From an uncultured Actinomycetales bacterium (lineage in GTDB: Bacteria; Actinomycetota; Actinomycetes; S36-B12): a DNA stretch of 64,000 bases. Position 1 is the stretch's first letter; each line of letters opens with the position of its first letter. This document shows, piece by piece, positions 20,688 to 28,949 of the stretch. The DNA is taken from assembly GCA_913063435.1 (NCBI GenBank), contig CAJXYI010000002.1, positions 1-64,000 of the forward strand, written 5' to 3'. A model generated the notes under the pieces. The model saw nothing but the letters and a program-made list of their open reading frames with translations. It did no database searches and was not told the DNA's origin. The position numbers and the translations under genes are program-made.

Positions 20688-21391
20688 CGTGACGACTCCT
20701 CAGATTCAACGGACTGCTGGGATTCCTGCCCCTGCTGGCTGTTGGCTGCCGGGGCCGACATGCCACGTTCACGAGCGACCGTCAACCCTGCGAGCATGAG
20801 CGCATCGACCGGGGTGCCCTCACCCGCTAGGCCGTCGTCGGGGAAGGCGAGCGTGTGCTCTGTCGCGGCGAAGTCACGGATCATCGGTCCACGGGTCGAG
20901 GCAACCGGTTCTCCTGCGTCGAGTCGGTCGATCACGCCGACCGCACTCGCCGGTGTCTGGTCATCCATGAATTCCCAATCGACGGTCATCACCGGAGCAT
21001 GGGTGCACGCCGCCTGGCACTCGATGCGCTCGAGATGGAATCGCCCGTCGGGGGTCGTCTCGTTGTGTCCGATTCCCAGGCGGCGACTCAACGCGTCGTA
21101 AACCGCATCCCCTCCGAGCACCGCACACAGGGTGTTGGTGCACACGCCGATGTGGTGTTCCCCGACCCTGCGGCGCTTGTACATGGTGTAGAACGTCGAA
21201 ACGGCCGACACCTCCGCCGTCGTCAGGTCCAACCTCTCGGCTATGGCGCCGATCGCGCCGATGGTGATCTCACCCTGCTCCGATTGCATGAGGTGCAGCA
21301 GCGGCATCACCGCTGATCGTGAATTCGGGTACCGCGCGACGATGCGATCCATCTCCGCGGCAGTCTCGGCAGTCATGACGTGATCGCTCAT
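20684..21391 (-). CDS. nuoE: NADH-quinone oxidoreductase subunit E
   Basis: A 235-residue thioredoxin-fold [2Fe-2S] subunit. Cluster ligands are CTNTLC (Cx4C) and CQAAC (Cx3C). The ATG at 21391 overlaps the nuoD stop. A longer frame to 21466 runs inside nuoD and was not used. The C-terminal ~55 residues are a Ser/Gln/Glu-rich tail beyond the core domain. Confidence 0.94.
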   Translation of the reverse strand: MSDHVMTAETAAEMDRIVARYPNSRSAVMPLLHLMQSEQGEITIGAIGAIAERLDLTTAEVSAVSTFYTMYKRRRVGEHHIGVCTNTLCAVLGGDAVYDALSRRLGIGHNETTPDGRFHLERIECQAACTHAPVMTVDWEFMDDQTPASAVGVIDRLDAGEPVASTRGPMIRDFAATEHTLAFPDDGLAGEGTPVDALMLAGLTVARERGMSAPAANSQQGQESQQSVESEESSR

Positions 21392-22770
21392 CGATCCACA
21401 CCGCCCATGACCGGATCGATGCTCGCCACAGCGGCCACGACATCCGACACCATCGAGCCCTCGCACATCACCGATGTCGCCTGCAGGTTCGTGAAGGAAG
21501 GATCGCGGTAGTGCACGCGGTAGGGCCGTGTCCCGCCATCGCTGACGATGTGCACACCTAGTTCGCCACGCGGGGATTCCACCGCGGAGTACACCTGACC
21601 CGCGGGTACGCGGAAGCCCTCGGTCACCAGTTTGAAGTGGTGGATGAGAGCCTCCATCGACTCCGCCATGATGTGCTGGATGTGCTCCGGGGAATTGCCC
21701 TGACCATCGGATCCGATCGATAGGCGGGCCGGCCAGGCGATCTTCGGGTCACCCACCATCACGGGCCCGGGGTTGCCCTCTAACCGGTCGAGCGCCTGCT
21801 CGATGATCCTCATCGATTGCTGCATTTCATCGAGCCGAATCAGGAAGCGCCCATAGCAGTCCGCGGTGTCTCGGGTCACCACATCGAAATCGTATGTCTC
21901 GTAACCGCAATACGGCTGGGACTTGCGCAGGTCATGGGGCAGACCGGTCGATCGCAGCACCGGACCGGTGATGCCCAGTGCCATGCATCCGGCGAGGTCG
22001 AGATAGCCGACGTTCACCGTGCGGCCCATCCAAATCGCGTTGTCGACGAGCAGGCCCGCGGTGTCCGACAGGCGATTGCGCAGCAGGGGCAAGGTCTCGC
22101 GGATGCGCCGGACCTGATCGTCTGTGATGTCCTGTGCGACGCCGCCGGGGCGCACGAATGCGCTGTTCATCCGCAGGCCGGTGACCATTTCGAAGATGTC
22201 CAGGATCAACTCGCGTTCACGGAATCCGAAGGTCATCGCGGTGAGCGCACCGAGTTCCATGCCACCCGTTGCCAATGCCACCAGGTGCGACGAGATGCGA
22301 TTGAGCTCCATCATCAGCACACGGATGACGCTGGCCCGCTCCGGGATCTCGTCGGTGATGCCCAGCAACTTCTCAACCCCGAGGCAGTAGGCGGTCTCGT
22401 TGAAGAACGGTGCCAGGTAATCCATCCGGGTCACGAACGTGACGCCTTGAACCCAGGTGCGGAATTCCAGGTTCTTCTCGATTCCCGTGTGCAGATAACC
22501 GATACCGCATCGCGCCTCGTGGACGCTTTCTCCCTCGAGTTCCAGGATCAGCCGCAACACACCGTGGGTCGATGGGTGCTGGGGGCCCATGTTGACGACG
22601 ATGCGTTCCTTCTCGCCCTCGGGAGCTCCGGAGATCGTGTCCCAGTCACCACCGGAAACGGTGTACACCGTGCCGACTCCGTCGTCGTCGAACCCGGCGT
22701 AGGGATCGGTGAATCCCGGCTCGGCGGTGTCTTCCTCGGCCGCGCCGAAGGTGATGTTCTCTGTGGTCAT
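21388..22770 (-). CDS. nuoD: NADH-quinone oxidoreductase subunit D
   Basis: A 460-residue 49-kDa subunit forming the quinone site with NuoB. Family blocks are [35 protein letters not shown] and [20 protein letters not shown]. The first ~50 residues are an acidic N-terminal extension. It overlaps nuoC and nuoE. It is the only NuoD in the window, which matters because the second NuoBCI-like set has no partner of its own. Confidence 0.96.
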   Translation of the reverse strand: MTTENITFGAAEEDTAEPGFTDPYAGFDDDGVGTVYTVSGGDWDTISGAPEGEKERIVVNMGPQHPSTHGVLRLILELEGESVHEARCGIGYLHTGIEKNLEFRTWVQGVTFVTRMDYLAPFFNETAYCLGVEKLLGITDEIPERASVIRVLMMELNRISSHLVALATGGMELGALTAMTFGFRERELILDIFEMVTGLRMNSAFVRPGGVAQDITDDQVRRIRETLPLLRNRLSDTAGLLVDNAIWMGRTVNVGYLDLAGCMALGITGPVLRSTGLPHDLRKSQPYCGYETYDFDVVTRDTADCYGRFLIRLDEMQQSMRIIEQALDRLEGNPGPVMVGDPKIAWPARLSIGSDGQGNSPEHIQHIMAESMEALIHHFKLVTEGFRVPAGQVYSAVESPRGELGVHIVSDGGTRPYRVHYRDPSFTNLQATSVMCEGSMVSDVVAAVASIDPVMGGVDR

Positions 22771-23537
22771 CAGGAGTACTCCCTGCGCAAATCGGGGGGC
22801 GGGATCTCCGCTCCCTTGTACTCGACGGGAATCCCCCCGAGGGGATAGTCCTTGCGTTGCGGATGCCCAGGCCAGTCATCGGGCATGAGTATCCGGGTCA
22901 GATGGGGATGATCTTCGAACACGATTCCGAAGAAGTCGTAGGTTTCGCGCTCATGCCAATCGTTCGTCGGATAGATCGACACGATCGAGGGAATCCGCGC
23001 ATCGCCTTCGGGGCAGGTGACCTCGAGGCGGATGCGGCGATTGTGCGTGATCGACTGCAGGTGGTAGACCGCGTGCAGTTCGCGGCCCGCCTCGTGGGGA
23101 TAGTGCACCCCGGATACGCCCATGCACATCTCGAACCGCAGGGAGGGTTCATCGCGAAGGACGCCGGCGACCACCGGGAGGTGCTCACGGCGGACGAAGA
23201 AGGTGATCTCACCCCGATCGACGACGACCTTCTCGATGGCCGATGTCATCGGCAGATCATGATCGGCCAGGGCCAGTCCGAGTTCGTCGGCCACCTCGTC
23301 GAACCATCCGCCATAGGGACGGGGTGTCGGACCGGGCATCACGATCGGCTCGACGAGACCGCCGAAGCCTGAGGTGTCGCCCGACCCCTGCACGCCGAAG
23401 GCACCCTCGCGCACACCGACGATCGTCAACTGACCGGCAGTTGCCGTGGTCTGCCCGAGAGCCACCTCGACCCCGGCCTCCGCTGGCGTCACCGGCGGCT
23501 GCGTCGAGTCGGGATTCGTAGGCGTCGTGTCGCTCAT
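22770..23537 (-). CDS. nuoC: NADH-quinone oxidoreductase subunit C
   Basis: A 255-residue 30-kDa subunit with the signature [20 protein letters not shown] and the C-terminal [14 protein letters not shown]. The ATG at 23537 overlaps the nuoB stop. Upstream in-frame sequence lies in nuoB. NuoC and NuoD are separate genes here, not fused as in E. coli. Confidence 0.95.
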   Translation of the reverse strand: MSDTTPTNPDSTQPPVTPAEAGVEVALGQTTATAGQLTIVGVREGAFGVQGSGDTSGFGGLVEPIVMPGPTPRPYGGWFDEVADELGLALADHDLPMTSAIEKVVVDRGEITFFVRREHLPVVAGVLRDEPSLRFEMCMGVSGVHYPHEAGRELHAVYHLQSITHNRRIRLEVTCPEGDARIPSIVSIYPTNDWHERETYDFFGIVFEDHPHLTRILMPDDWPGHPQRKDYPLGGIPVEYKGAEIPPPDLRREYS

Positions 23538-24088
23538 CGCAGCAGACCCCGCATCTCCAGGGTGCTGGGAGCGATGAGCGCTTGCGCCTCGAGCCGATCC
23601 TGCTCGGCAATGGCATTCGCTCCGAGTTTCGTCTCCTGGATCTGGTCGTGAAGCTTCAAGATCGCGTCGATGAGCATCTCCGGACGTGGTGGGCATCCGG
23701 GCAGATAGATGTCGACCGGGACCACGTGGTCAACACCCTGGACGATCGCGTAGTTGTTGAACATTCCGCCGCTGGATGCGCACACGCCCATCGCCAGAAC
23801 CCACTTGGGTGCGGCCATCTGGTCGTAGATCTGACGCAGCACCGGGGCCATCTTCTGGCTCACCCGACCCGCCACGATCATCAGGTCGGCCTGGCGCGGT
23901 GAGGCGCGGAACACCTCCATCCCGAAACGGGCGAGATCGTAGCGCGGACCGCCGGTGGTCATCATCTCGATCGCACAGCAGGCCAGACCGAACGTCGCCG
24001 GCCATAGCGACCCCTTGCGGGCGTATCCGGCGAATTTCTCGACGGTGGTCAACAGCACTCCGGACGGGAGTTTTTCCTCGAGACCCAT
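23534..24088 (-). CDS. nuoB: NADH-quinone oxidoreductase subunit B
   Basis: A 184-residue subunit with cluster N2. Ligands are in [19 protein letters not shown] and [16 protein letters not shown] ribosome-binding site precedes the ATG. The gap to nuoA upstream is 90 bp, the largest in the operon. It contains a 7-bp inverted repeat (24112-24118 with 24135-24141). Confidence 0.96.
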   Translation of the reverse strand: MGLEEKLPSGVLLTTVEKFAGYARKGSLWPATFGLACCAIEMMTTGGPRYDLARFGMEVFRASPRQADLMIVAGRVSQKMAPVLRQIYDQMAAPKWVLAMGVCASSGGMFNNYAIVQGVDHVVPVDIYLPGCPPRPEMLIDAILKLHDQIQETKLGANAIAEQDRLEAQALIAPSTLEMRGLLR

Positions 24089-24178
24089 CAGTTCACGACC
24101 TCTCGTTGTGCATCTGCGCCGACGAAGGACACGACGCAGATTTCCGGGCAGCTATCCGACTCGTACGACGCCATGACA

Positions 24179-24538
24179 TCAATCCCAATCCAGTCCGCCT
24201 CGGCGCCACTCATAGAGATAGGGCACGGCGAGGTTGACGAGGAACAGCATCATGGCGATGAATGCGAACAGCCCGAGCTGATCGAACGCCACGGCCCACG
24301 GGTAGAGGAACACGATCTCGATGTCGAAGATGATGAACATCATCGCGGTGAGGTAGTACTTCACCGGAAAACGGCCGCCACCGACCGGCTGCGGGGTGGG
24401 CTCGATCCCGCACTCGTAGGCATCGACCTTCGCTCGGTTGTAGCGCTTGGGTCCGGTGAAACTGGTGAGGGTGACGCTGAAGACGGCGAACGCCGCAGCG
24501 AGGAGCCCGAGAATGAGGATCGGTGCGTAGACGTTCAC
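24179..24538 (-). CDS. nuoA: NADH-quinone oxidoreductase subunit A
   Basis: A 119-residue three-helix membrane subunit, the first gene of the nuo operon. The motif KVDAYECGIEPTP and FDIEIVFLYPWAV, with the conserved acidic residues of the quinone-to-membrane coupling region, are present. The GTG at 24538 is preceded by AAGGAG about 10 nt upstream, so this operon head has a leader, unlike many other genes in the window. Confidence 0.95.
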   Translation of the reverse strand: MNVYAPILILGLLAAAFAVFSVTLTSFTGPKRYNRAKVDAYECGIEPTPQPVGGGRFPVKYYLTAMMFIIFDIEIVFLYPWAVAFDQLGLFAFIAMMLFLVNLAVPYLYEWRRGGLDWD

Positions 24539-24809
24539 CGAACCACCGCTCCTTCTTCGTTGGAACCATCACCCGACCAGACCGCTGACACTGATCATCC
24601 TCGGGCACTTCTTCTGGTTCGGCACCCGCGATCGACACCGGTCAAGACACACCATCTAGTCGGCAACCTCTACTCAGCCCCGCAGTCTAGCCACCGCGGG
24701 GTGGGCCGATCACCCCGGCTGATCACCTCGTCCGTCCTCCGGGAACAGGCTCGCGACGGGGTGGGCCACGCAGTCGCAGACGTGACTCACACGGAGTCGA
24801 AGACGTGAT
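24539..24809 (-). promoter_or_regulatory. nuo operon upstream region (no gene seen)
   Basis: 271 bp between the nuoA start and the end of menG. It must hold the nuo promoter. TAGACT (minus strand, 24684-24689) is a possible -10, but the assignment is weak. An AAGGAG ribosome-binding site lies near 24550. At 24778-24823 there is a 23-bp tandem duplication with three mismatches whose second unit runs into the menG stop codon. I see no coding sequence. Confidence 0.4.
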
Positions 24810-24823
24810 TCACAGGGAGTCGG
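24778..24823. repeat. 23-bp tandem duplication at the menG stop
   Basis: Two 23-bp units (24778-24800 and 24801-24823) differ at three positions. The second unit covers the menG stop codon at 24810-24812, so the gene end appears to have been duplicated downstream. Confidence 0.75.
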
Positions 24824-25520
24824 AATTGACCGCTCGATGCAGGGCCACGATCCCGCCGGTGAGGTTCAGCCAGGCCACCGATTCCCAGCCCGCCTGATGA
24901 ATCAGACCCGACAGCGCCGCCTGATCGGGCCAGGCTCGGATGGACTCAGCGAGATACACGTAGGCATCGGGTTCGCTGGCCACCCGCCGGGCAACCGCGG
25001 GTAGAGCGCGCATGAGGTATTCGGAGTAGACGGTGCGCATCGGCGCCCAGGTGGGGTGAGAGAACTCACACACCACGAGGCGTCCCCCGGGACGGGTGAC
25101 ACGGCGCATCTCGGTCAGTGCGGCGACCGGGTCGTGGGTGTTGCGCAGTCCGAAGGAGATGGTCACCGCGTCGAAGGCGCGGTCGGCGAAGGGCAGTCTG
25201 AGGGCATCCCCGGCCACGAATGCCAACGCCGGGTCGCGTCGGGCACCCACGGTCAGCATGCCCAGGGAGAAGTCGCATGGCACGACCTGAGCGCCTCGAC
25301 GGGCCAGCGGGGCGCTCGATGTGCCCGTGCCCGCGGCGAGGTCGAGTACGCGATCGCCGGGTCGGGGGTCCAGTGCATGGACCACAGCACGCCGCCACAG
25401 GCGGGTCTGGCCCAGGGCCAGCATGTCATTCGTCAGGTCGTATCGGTCGGCCACATCATCGAACATGGCCGCCACCTCGTCGGGGCGACGGGCAAGATCG
25501 GCTGCGGGCACGTCGCACAT
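24810..25520 (-). CDS. menG: Demethylmenaquinone methyltransferase (MenG/UbiE family)
   Basis: A 236-residue SAM-dependent methyltransferase for the last step of menaquinone synthesis. The SAM motif [14 protein letters not shown] begins at ~59. The UbiE signatures [18 protein letters not shown] and [20 protein letters not shown] are clear. The ATG at 25520 matches the usual N-terminus. A much longer frame continues upstream antisense to menF and was rejected. It is divergent from the isochorismate synthase gene, with 61 bp between starts. Confidence 0.93.
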   Translation of the reverse strand: MCDVPAADLARRPDEVAAMFDDVADRYDLTNDMLALGQTRLWRRAVVHALDPRPGDRVLDLAAGTGTSSAPLARRGAQVVPCDFSLGMLTVGARRDPALAFVAGDALRLPFADRAFDAVTISFGLRNTHDPVAALTEMRRVTRPGGRLVVCEFSHPTWAPMRTVYSEYLMRALPAVARRVASEPDAYVYLAESIRAWPDQAALSGLIHQAGWESVAWLNLTGGIVALHRAVNSDSL

Positions 25521-25568
25521 CGTCGCATGCCGGCAGAGGTTCGACCTGCCGGAGCGGGCTGAGAGCCG

Positions 25569-25574
25569 TACCCT
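25569..25574 (+). promoter_or_regulatory. -10 hexamer TACCCT for menF
   Basis: TACCCT ends 7 nt before the GTG at 25582, consistent with a leaderless transcript. Confidence 0.5.
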
Positions 25575-25581
25575 TGCCCGT

Positions 25582-26907
25582 GTGTCTTCTTCCGTGACGC
25601 TGGTGCCCACAGCGGAGTCATCCCGATTCCGGGCCCGCACCGTCGAGGTGGACCTGCCCGAACTCTCCGATAGTGCGGCGCTGCTGGATCTGCTTCCGGA
25701 CGAGGATGCGTTGGCATGGGTGCGCAACGGCGAAGGCCTCGTCGCCTGGGGGGTCGCCGCGAGTTGGGAGTTCTCCGGACAGGAGCGCTTCAGCCGCGCC
25801 CAGCGGTGGTGGAACCGCTGGCTCGCCGAAGTCGAGATCGACGACCCGCTGAGGCTCCCGGGCACCGGACCGCTGGCCTTCGCCTCTTTCACCTTCGACC
25901 CGGCCTCGAGCGGATCCACCGTGGTGATCCCTCGCGTGATCATCGGCCGTCGACACGGACACACCTTCGTCACCGTGATCGAAGACAGCGAGCAGGCGGT
26001 CTCCGGGCTGCCGGTGGGCCTGCCGGTCTCTACCGATCCGACCGCGCAACTCCTGCCCCGCATCCAGGCTCCCTACGAACCCGGACAGATCACCTACGAC
26101 GACGGCTCCCTGAGCCCGGACAAGTGGATGGCCGCGGTCGCCCAGGTCATCGATCGGATCGGCCGCGGTGAGATCGACAAGGTCGTCCTCGCCCGTGACA
26201 TCCTCGCCCGAACCGAGCACCCCGTCGATGTGCGCCACCTGCTGCATCGCCTCGCCGAAAACTACCCGGAATGCTGGACGTTCAGCGTTGCCGGCATGGT
26301 CGGGGCCACCCCGGAACTCCTCGTCCGACGCATCGGCTCCGAGGTCACCTCCCGCGTCCTGGCCGGAACCGTCAAGCGACGCGGTGACGAGTCTGAAGAC
26401 GCCGGGCTGGCAGCCGCCCTGCTCGGGAGCAACAAGGATCTCGAGGAGCATGAATACGCCGTCCGGTCGGTGGCCCAGGCGCTGTCCGCGCACTGTGCCG
26501 ATCTGGATGTGCCGGGCCGCCCTCGAGTGCTGCGGCTGCCGAATGTCGCCCACCTGGCCACCGACATCACCGGGCAGCTGGTCGATTCAGCACCCGTGCT
26601 CGCACTGGCTGCATCCCTGCACCCCACCGCTGCCGTATGCGGCACCCCCACCGAACGAGCCTTCTCGGTCATTCGCGAGTTGGAAGGCATGGACCGTGGC
26701 CGATACGCAGGACCGGTCGGCTGGTGGGACTCACGCGGGGATGGCGAATTCGGGATCGCCCTGCGCTGTGCAGAGATCGACGAGGATCGCACCGCACTGC
26801 GGCTTTTCGCCGGCTGCGGGATCGTCGCGGGATCGCAGCCCGAGGCTGAACTCAGCGAGTCTCGAGCGAAGCTGGTGCCGATCGTCGATGCGCTCGCATC
26901 ATCATGA
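25582..26907 (+). CDS. menF: Isochorismate synthase
   Basis: A 441-residue chorismate-utilising enzyme of the MenF/EntC/DhbC family, converting chorismate to isochorismate, the entry to menaquinone synthesis. C-terminal catalytic blocks seen are [52 protein letters not shown] and [27 protein letters not shown]. The GTG at 25582 was chosen from the -10 spacing. The open frame extends upstream antisense to menG without similarity. Its placement among men genes favours menaquinone rather than siderophore synthesis. Confidence 0.92.
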   Translation: MSSSVTLVPTAESSRFRARTVEVDLPELSDSAALLDLLPDEDALAWVRNGEGLVAWGVAASWEFSGQERFSRAQRWWNRWLAEVEIDDPLRLPGTGPLAFASFTFDPASSGSTVVIPRVIIGRRHGHTFVTVIEDSEQAVSGLPVGLPVSTDPTAQLLPRIQAPYEPGQITYDDGSLSPDKWMAAVAQVIDRIGRGEIDKVVLARDILARTEHPVDVRHLLHRLAENYPECWTFSVAGMVGATPELLVRRIGSEVTSRVLAGTVKRRGDESEDAGLAAALLGSNKDLEEHEYAVRSVAQALSAHCADLDVPGRPRVLRLPNVAHLATDITGQLVDSAPVLALAASLHPTAAVCGTPTERAFSVIRELEGMDRGRYAGPVGWWDSRGDGEFGIALRCAEIDEDRTALRLFAGCGIVAGSQPEAELSESRAKLVPIVDALASS

Positions 26908-26960
26908 TCGCTCGCAGCGCTGCCACCCTGCCCATGCCGGCGCTGCTCACCTCGTCACCG

Positions 26961-27040
26961 CACTGGTTTGCTTGTGACCACACTGGTCTCCTCTTAACGC
27001 CACCGGTCTCCTCTTAACCGCACTGGGCACGCACTGACCG
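26961..27040. repeat. 20-bp phased tandem repeat upstream of the TetR-ACT-GNAT gene
   Basis: Four consecutive units of exactly 20 bp (26961, 26981, 27001 and 27021), each starting CAC(T/C)GG, with approximate consensus CACTGGTCTCCTCTTAACCG. A more diverged unit may precede at 26941. The array ends 2 bp before the -10 hexamer, so it covers the -35 region. Spacing of about two helical turns puts the units on one DNA face, as in an operator array. Binding by the downstream TetR-type protein is a guess. Confidence 0.75.
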
Positions 27041-27042
27041 CG

Positions 27043-27048
27043 TAGATT
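27043..27048 (+). promoter_or_regulatory. -10 hexamer TAGATT for the TetR-ACT-GNAT gene
   Basis: TAGATT ends 6 nt before the ATG at 27055, which suggests a leaderless transcript. The 20-bp repeat array lies immediately upstream. Confidence 0.5.
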
Positions 27049-27054
27049 CAGGCC

Positions 27055-28791
27055 ATGGCCGATCAGCGGGAGCGGATCCTGGACGCGGCCGCCATGCTTT
27101 TCGAGGATCAGGGCATCGCCGCGGTATCCCGGCGAACCATTGCCGCGGCAGCCGATGTGTCGACTCGATCCGTGACCGCGGTGGGTCGGGATCGGCAGCA
27201 GATCCTGGCTGAGGTGGTGGCGAGCCTGCCCTTCCCCCCGACCTCGCAGCGGATGCGCCAGCAGGCCCAGGACGCATCCGATGCGCCACTGGCGACGATC
27301 CTCACCGTCGCCCAAGATGCCTTCGGGGCCCCCGCCTCGGTGTGGGATTCACGCGAGTTGCAGGCGGTCGTACTCGCCCCGTTCGACGAACACCTCGCCG
27401 ATGTCGTCCGCGAACGGGTCGCACTGCGGTGGCAGGCCGCAGCGGCGGTGATCGGTCAACTACGGGGCGCGGGGGCTGTCGATGAGCGAATAGATGACGA
27501 CGCGGCGACCTTGCACCTGCTCGCGGTGGGCGCTGGATTGGCACTGCTCGAACCGATCGTGCCCCGCACGACCGAAGCCAGCGCATGGCTGGGATTGGTG
27601 GCCCGACTGCTGGAGTCCCTGGCCGCCGATGATCCCCCGGGCCCGGCCCACTCCGGTCGGCGGCTGCCGTGGCGGGTGCGGATCGAAACCACGGGCAACC
27701 CCGGCGCGACCGCACGGGTGATGCGCGTGCTGGCTCTGCTGCGCGCCGATGTTCTCACGATGTTCTCCCATGCGCTGTCCTCATCCGCGGCTGCACAGTC
27801 GGCATCCGATGCGGAGGGCGACGCAACCATCGAAGCGAATGACTCATCAAGCCACCCGCCTCCGCGCCCGCGGAGCCAACTACTCGACTTGATCATCGAC
27901 GTGCCCGATGACATCGATCGACGAGCACTGGAACACGCACTCGCTTCGGTGTCGCAACGCGTGCTCGTCACACCCGGCACGGCCGAGGACACCTCCGATG
28001 TCGTGACCCGAGTGCTCGACGGTGCGACCGGTCTGGCCGAGAACCCCGACGCCGCTCCGCAGGCTGCCGCAGACCTGGTGCTTGCCGACTCCTGGCAGGT
28101 GCTGCCCGCATCGGAGGGACCGGACTCCTCATCGGATGTCATGCGACTGCAGTGGACTCCTGATCTGCATGTCGTGCTCAGTCGTCCCGGCTCGCCGTTC
28201 GTCGCGGTGGAACGCCTGCGCGCATCGGCACTGTTGCGATTGGTCGATGCACTATCGCGGGCACCTGCCGGCAGCGGTGGGTTCGGCTGGCGCGAAACGG
28301 CGCGCAATGGTCAACCGATCGCGATCAGGCTGGCCCGACCCTGGGATGCCGACAACGTCGCAGCAATGCACGATCGCTGTTCGGAGGAATCGCGGTACGA
28401 GCGGTATTTCGCCCCGGTGTCGCAATGGCGCGAGGATCAACTGCGTCGACTTTCCGGTGGGCATCGGGGCGCAACCCTGGTCGCGATCGATGATGCCGGT
28501 GACATCGTCGGTCTGGGCAATGTGTTCCCGGAGCAACCTGAAGGGCAACGCACCGCCGAGATCGCCGTCATCGTCGAGGATGTCTGGCAAGGAGAGGGAC
28601 TGGGTACATCGCTACTCCAACATCTCATCGCCCTCGCTCGTCGTATGGAGTTCGAAGAGGTCGCTGCTCTCGTCTTGGCTACCAATACGCGAATGATCCG
28701 GATGCTGGACAACACCGGTCTGGACTGGGTCCGGACCGCGGATGCCGACCTCGGCGACTCGGTGGTGCGGCTCACCGCCTCGCTGTCCTGA
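27055..28791 (+). CDS. TetR-type HTH / ACT-like / GNAT acetyltransferase fusion protein
   Basis: A 578-residue three-part protein. Residues 1-55 look like a TetR DNA-binding domain (RERILDAAAMLFEDQGI, then SRRTIAAAADVS as the recognition part), followed by an all-helical region to ~200. Residues ~206-320 resemble an ACT ligand domain (VRIETTGNPGATARVMRVL, then LLDLIIDVPDDIDRRALEHAL), interrupted by a low-complexity Ser/Ala/Asp insert. Residues ~420-578 are a GNAT acetyltransferase with the acetyl-CoA loop VWQGEGLGTSLL. ACT-GNAT fusions are known in actinobacteria as amino-acid-regulated protein lysine acetyltransferases. I do not know a described TetR-ACT-GNAT architecture. A frameshift fusion is unlikely because the frame is continuous. 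The substrate is unknown. Confidence 0.8.
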   Translation: MADQRERILDAAAMLFEDQGIAAVSRRTIAAAADVSTRSVTAVGRDRQQILAEVVASLPFPPTSQRMRQQAQDASDAPLATILTVAQDAFGAPASVWDSRELQAVVLAPFDEHLADVVRERVALRWQAAAAVIGQLRGAGAVDERIDDDAATLHLLAVGAGLALLEPIVPRTTEASAWLGLVARLLESLAADDPPGPAHSGRRLPWRVRIETTGNPGATARVMRVLALLRADVLTMFSHALSSSAAAQSASDAEGDATIEANDSSSHPPPRPRSQLLDLIIDVPDDIDRRALEHALASVSQRVLVTPGTAEDTSDVVTRVLDGATGLAENPDAAPQAAADLVLADSWQVLPASEGPDSSSDVMRLQWTPDLHVVLSRPGSPFVAVERLRASALLRLVDALSRAPAGSGGFGWRETARNGQPIAIRLARPWDADNVAAMHDRCSEESRYERYFAPVSQWREDQLRRLSGGHRGATLVAIDDAGDIVGLGNVFPEQPEGQRTAEIAVIVEDVWQGEGLGTSLLQHLIALARRMEFEEVAALVLATNTRMIRMLDNTGLDWVRTADADLGDSVVRLTASLS

Positions 28792-28799
28792 TCGTGGGC

Positions 28800-28819
28800 G
28801 GGGCCACGGTTGCGGCCCC
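28800..28819 (+). terminator. GC-rich hairpin after the fusion gene
   Basis: GGGGCC (28800-28805) pairs with GGCCCC (28814-28819) across an 8-nt loop, 9 bp after the stop codon. There is no T-tract, so termination is only a possibility. Confidence 0.3.
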
Positions 28820-28949
28820 CACCCCCGCAGAGACACTCGCCTGAGCACCAAGTGAGGGCTAGGCGCGTCACACTTGTGAAGGTTTCGGCTGGGATCGTGC
28901 CCGCGGACGTAGCGTGTGGATCACGTCTGCGCCTACCCCCGGAGAGATC

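Noticed and set aside
21817-22848. Plus-strand open frame of 343 codons opposite nuoD
   Set aside because: Shadow of nuoD, with no recognisable domain.
25321-25581. Longer N-terminus for isochorismate synthase
   Set aside because: The extra codons are antisense to menG, Arg/Ser-rich, and upstream of the fitting -10 hexamer.
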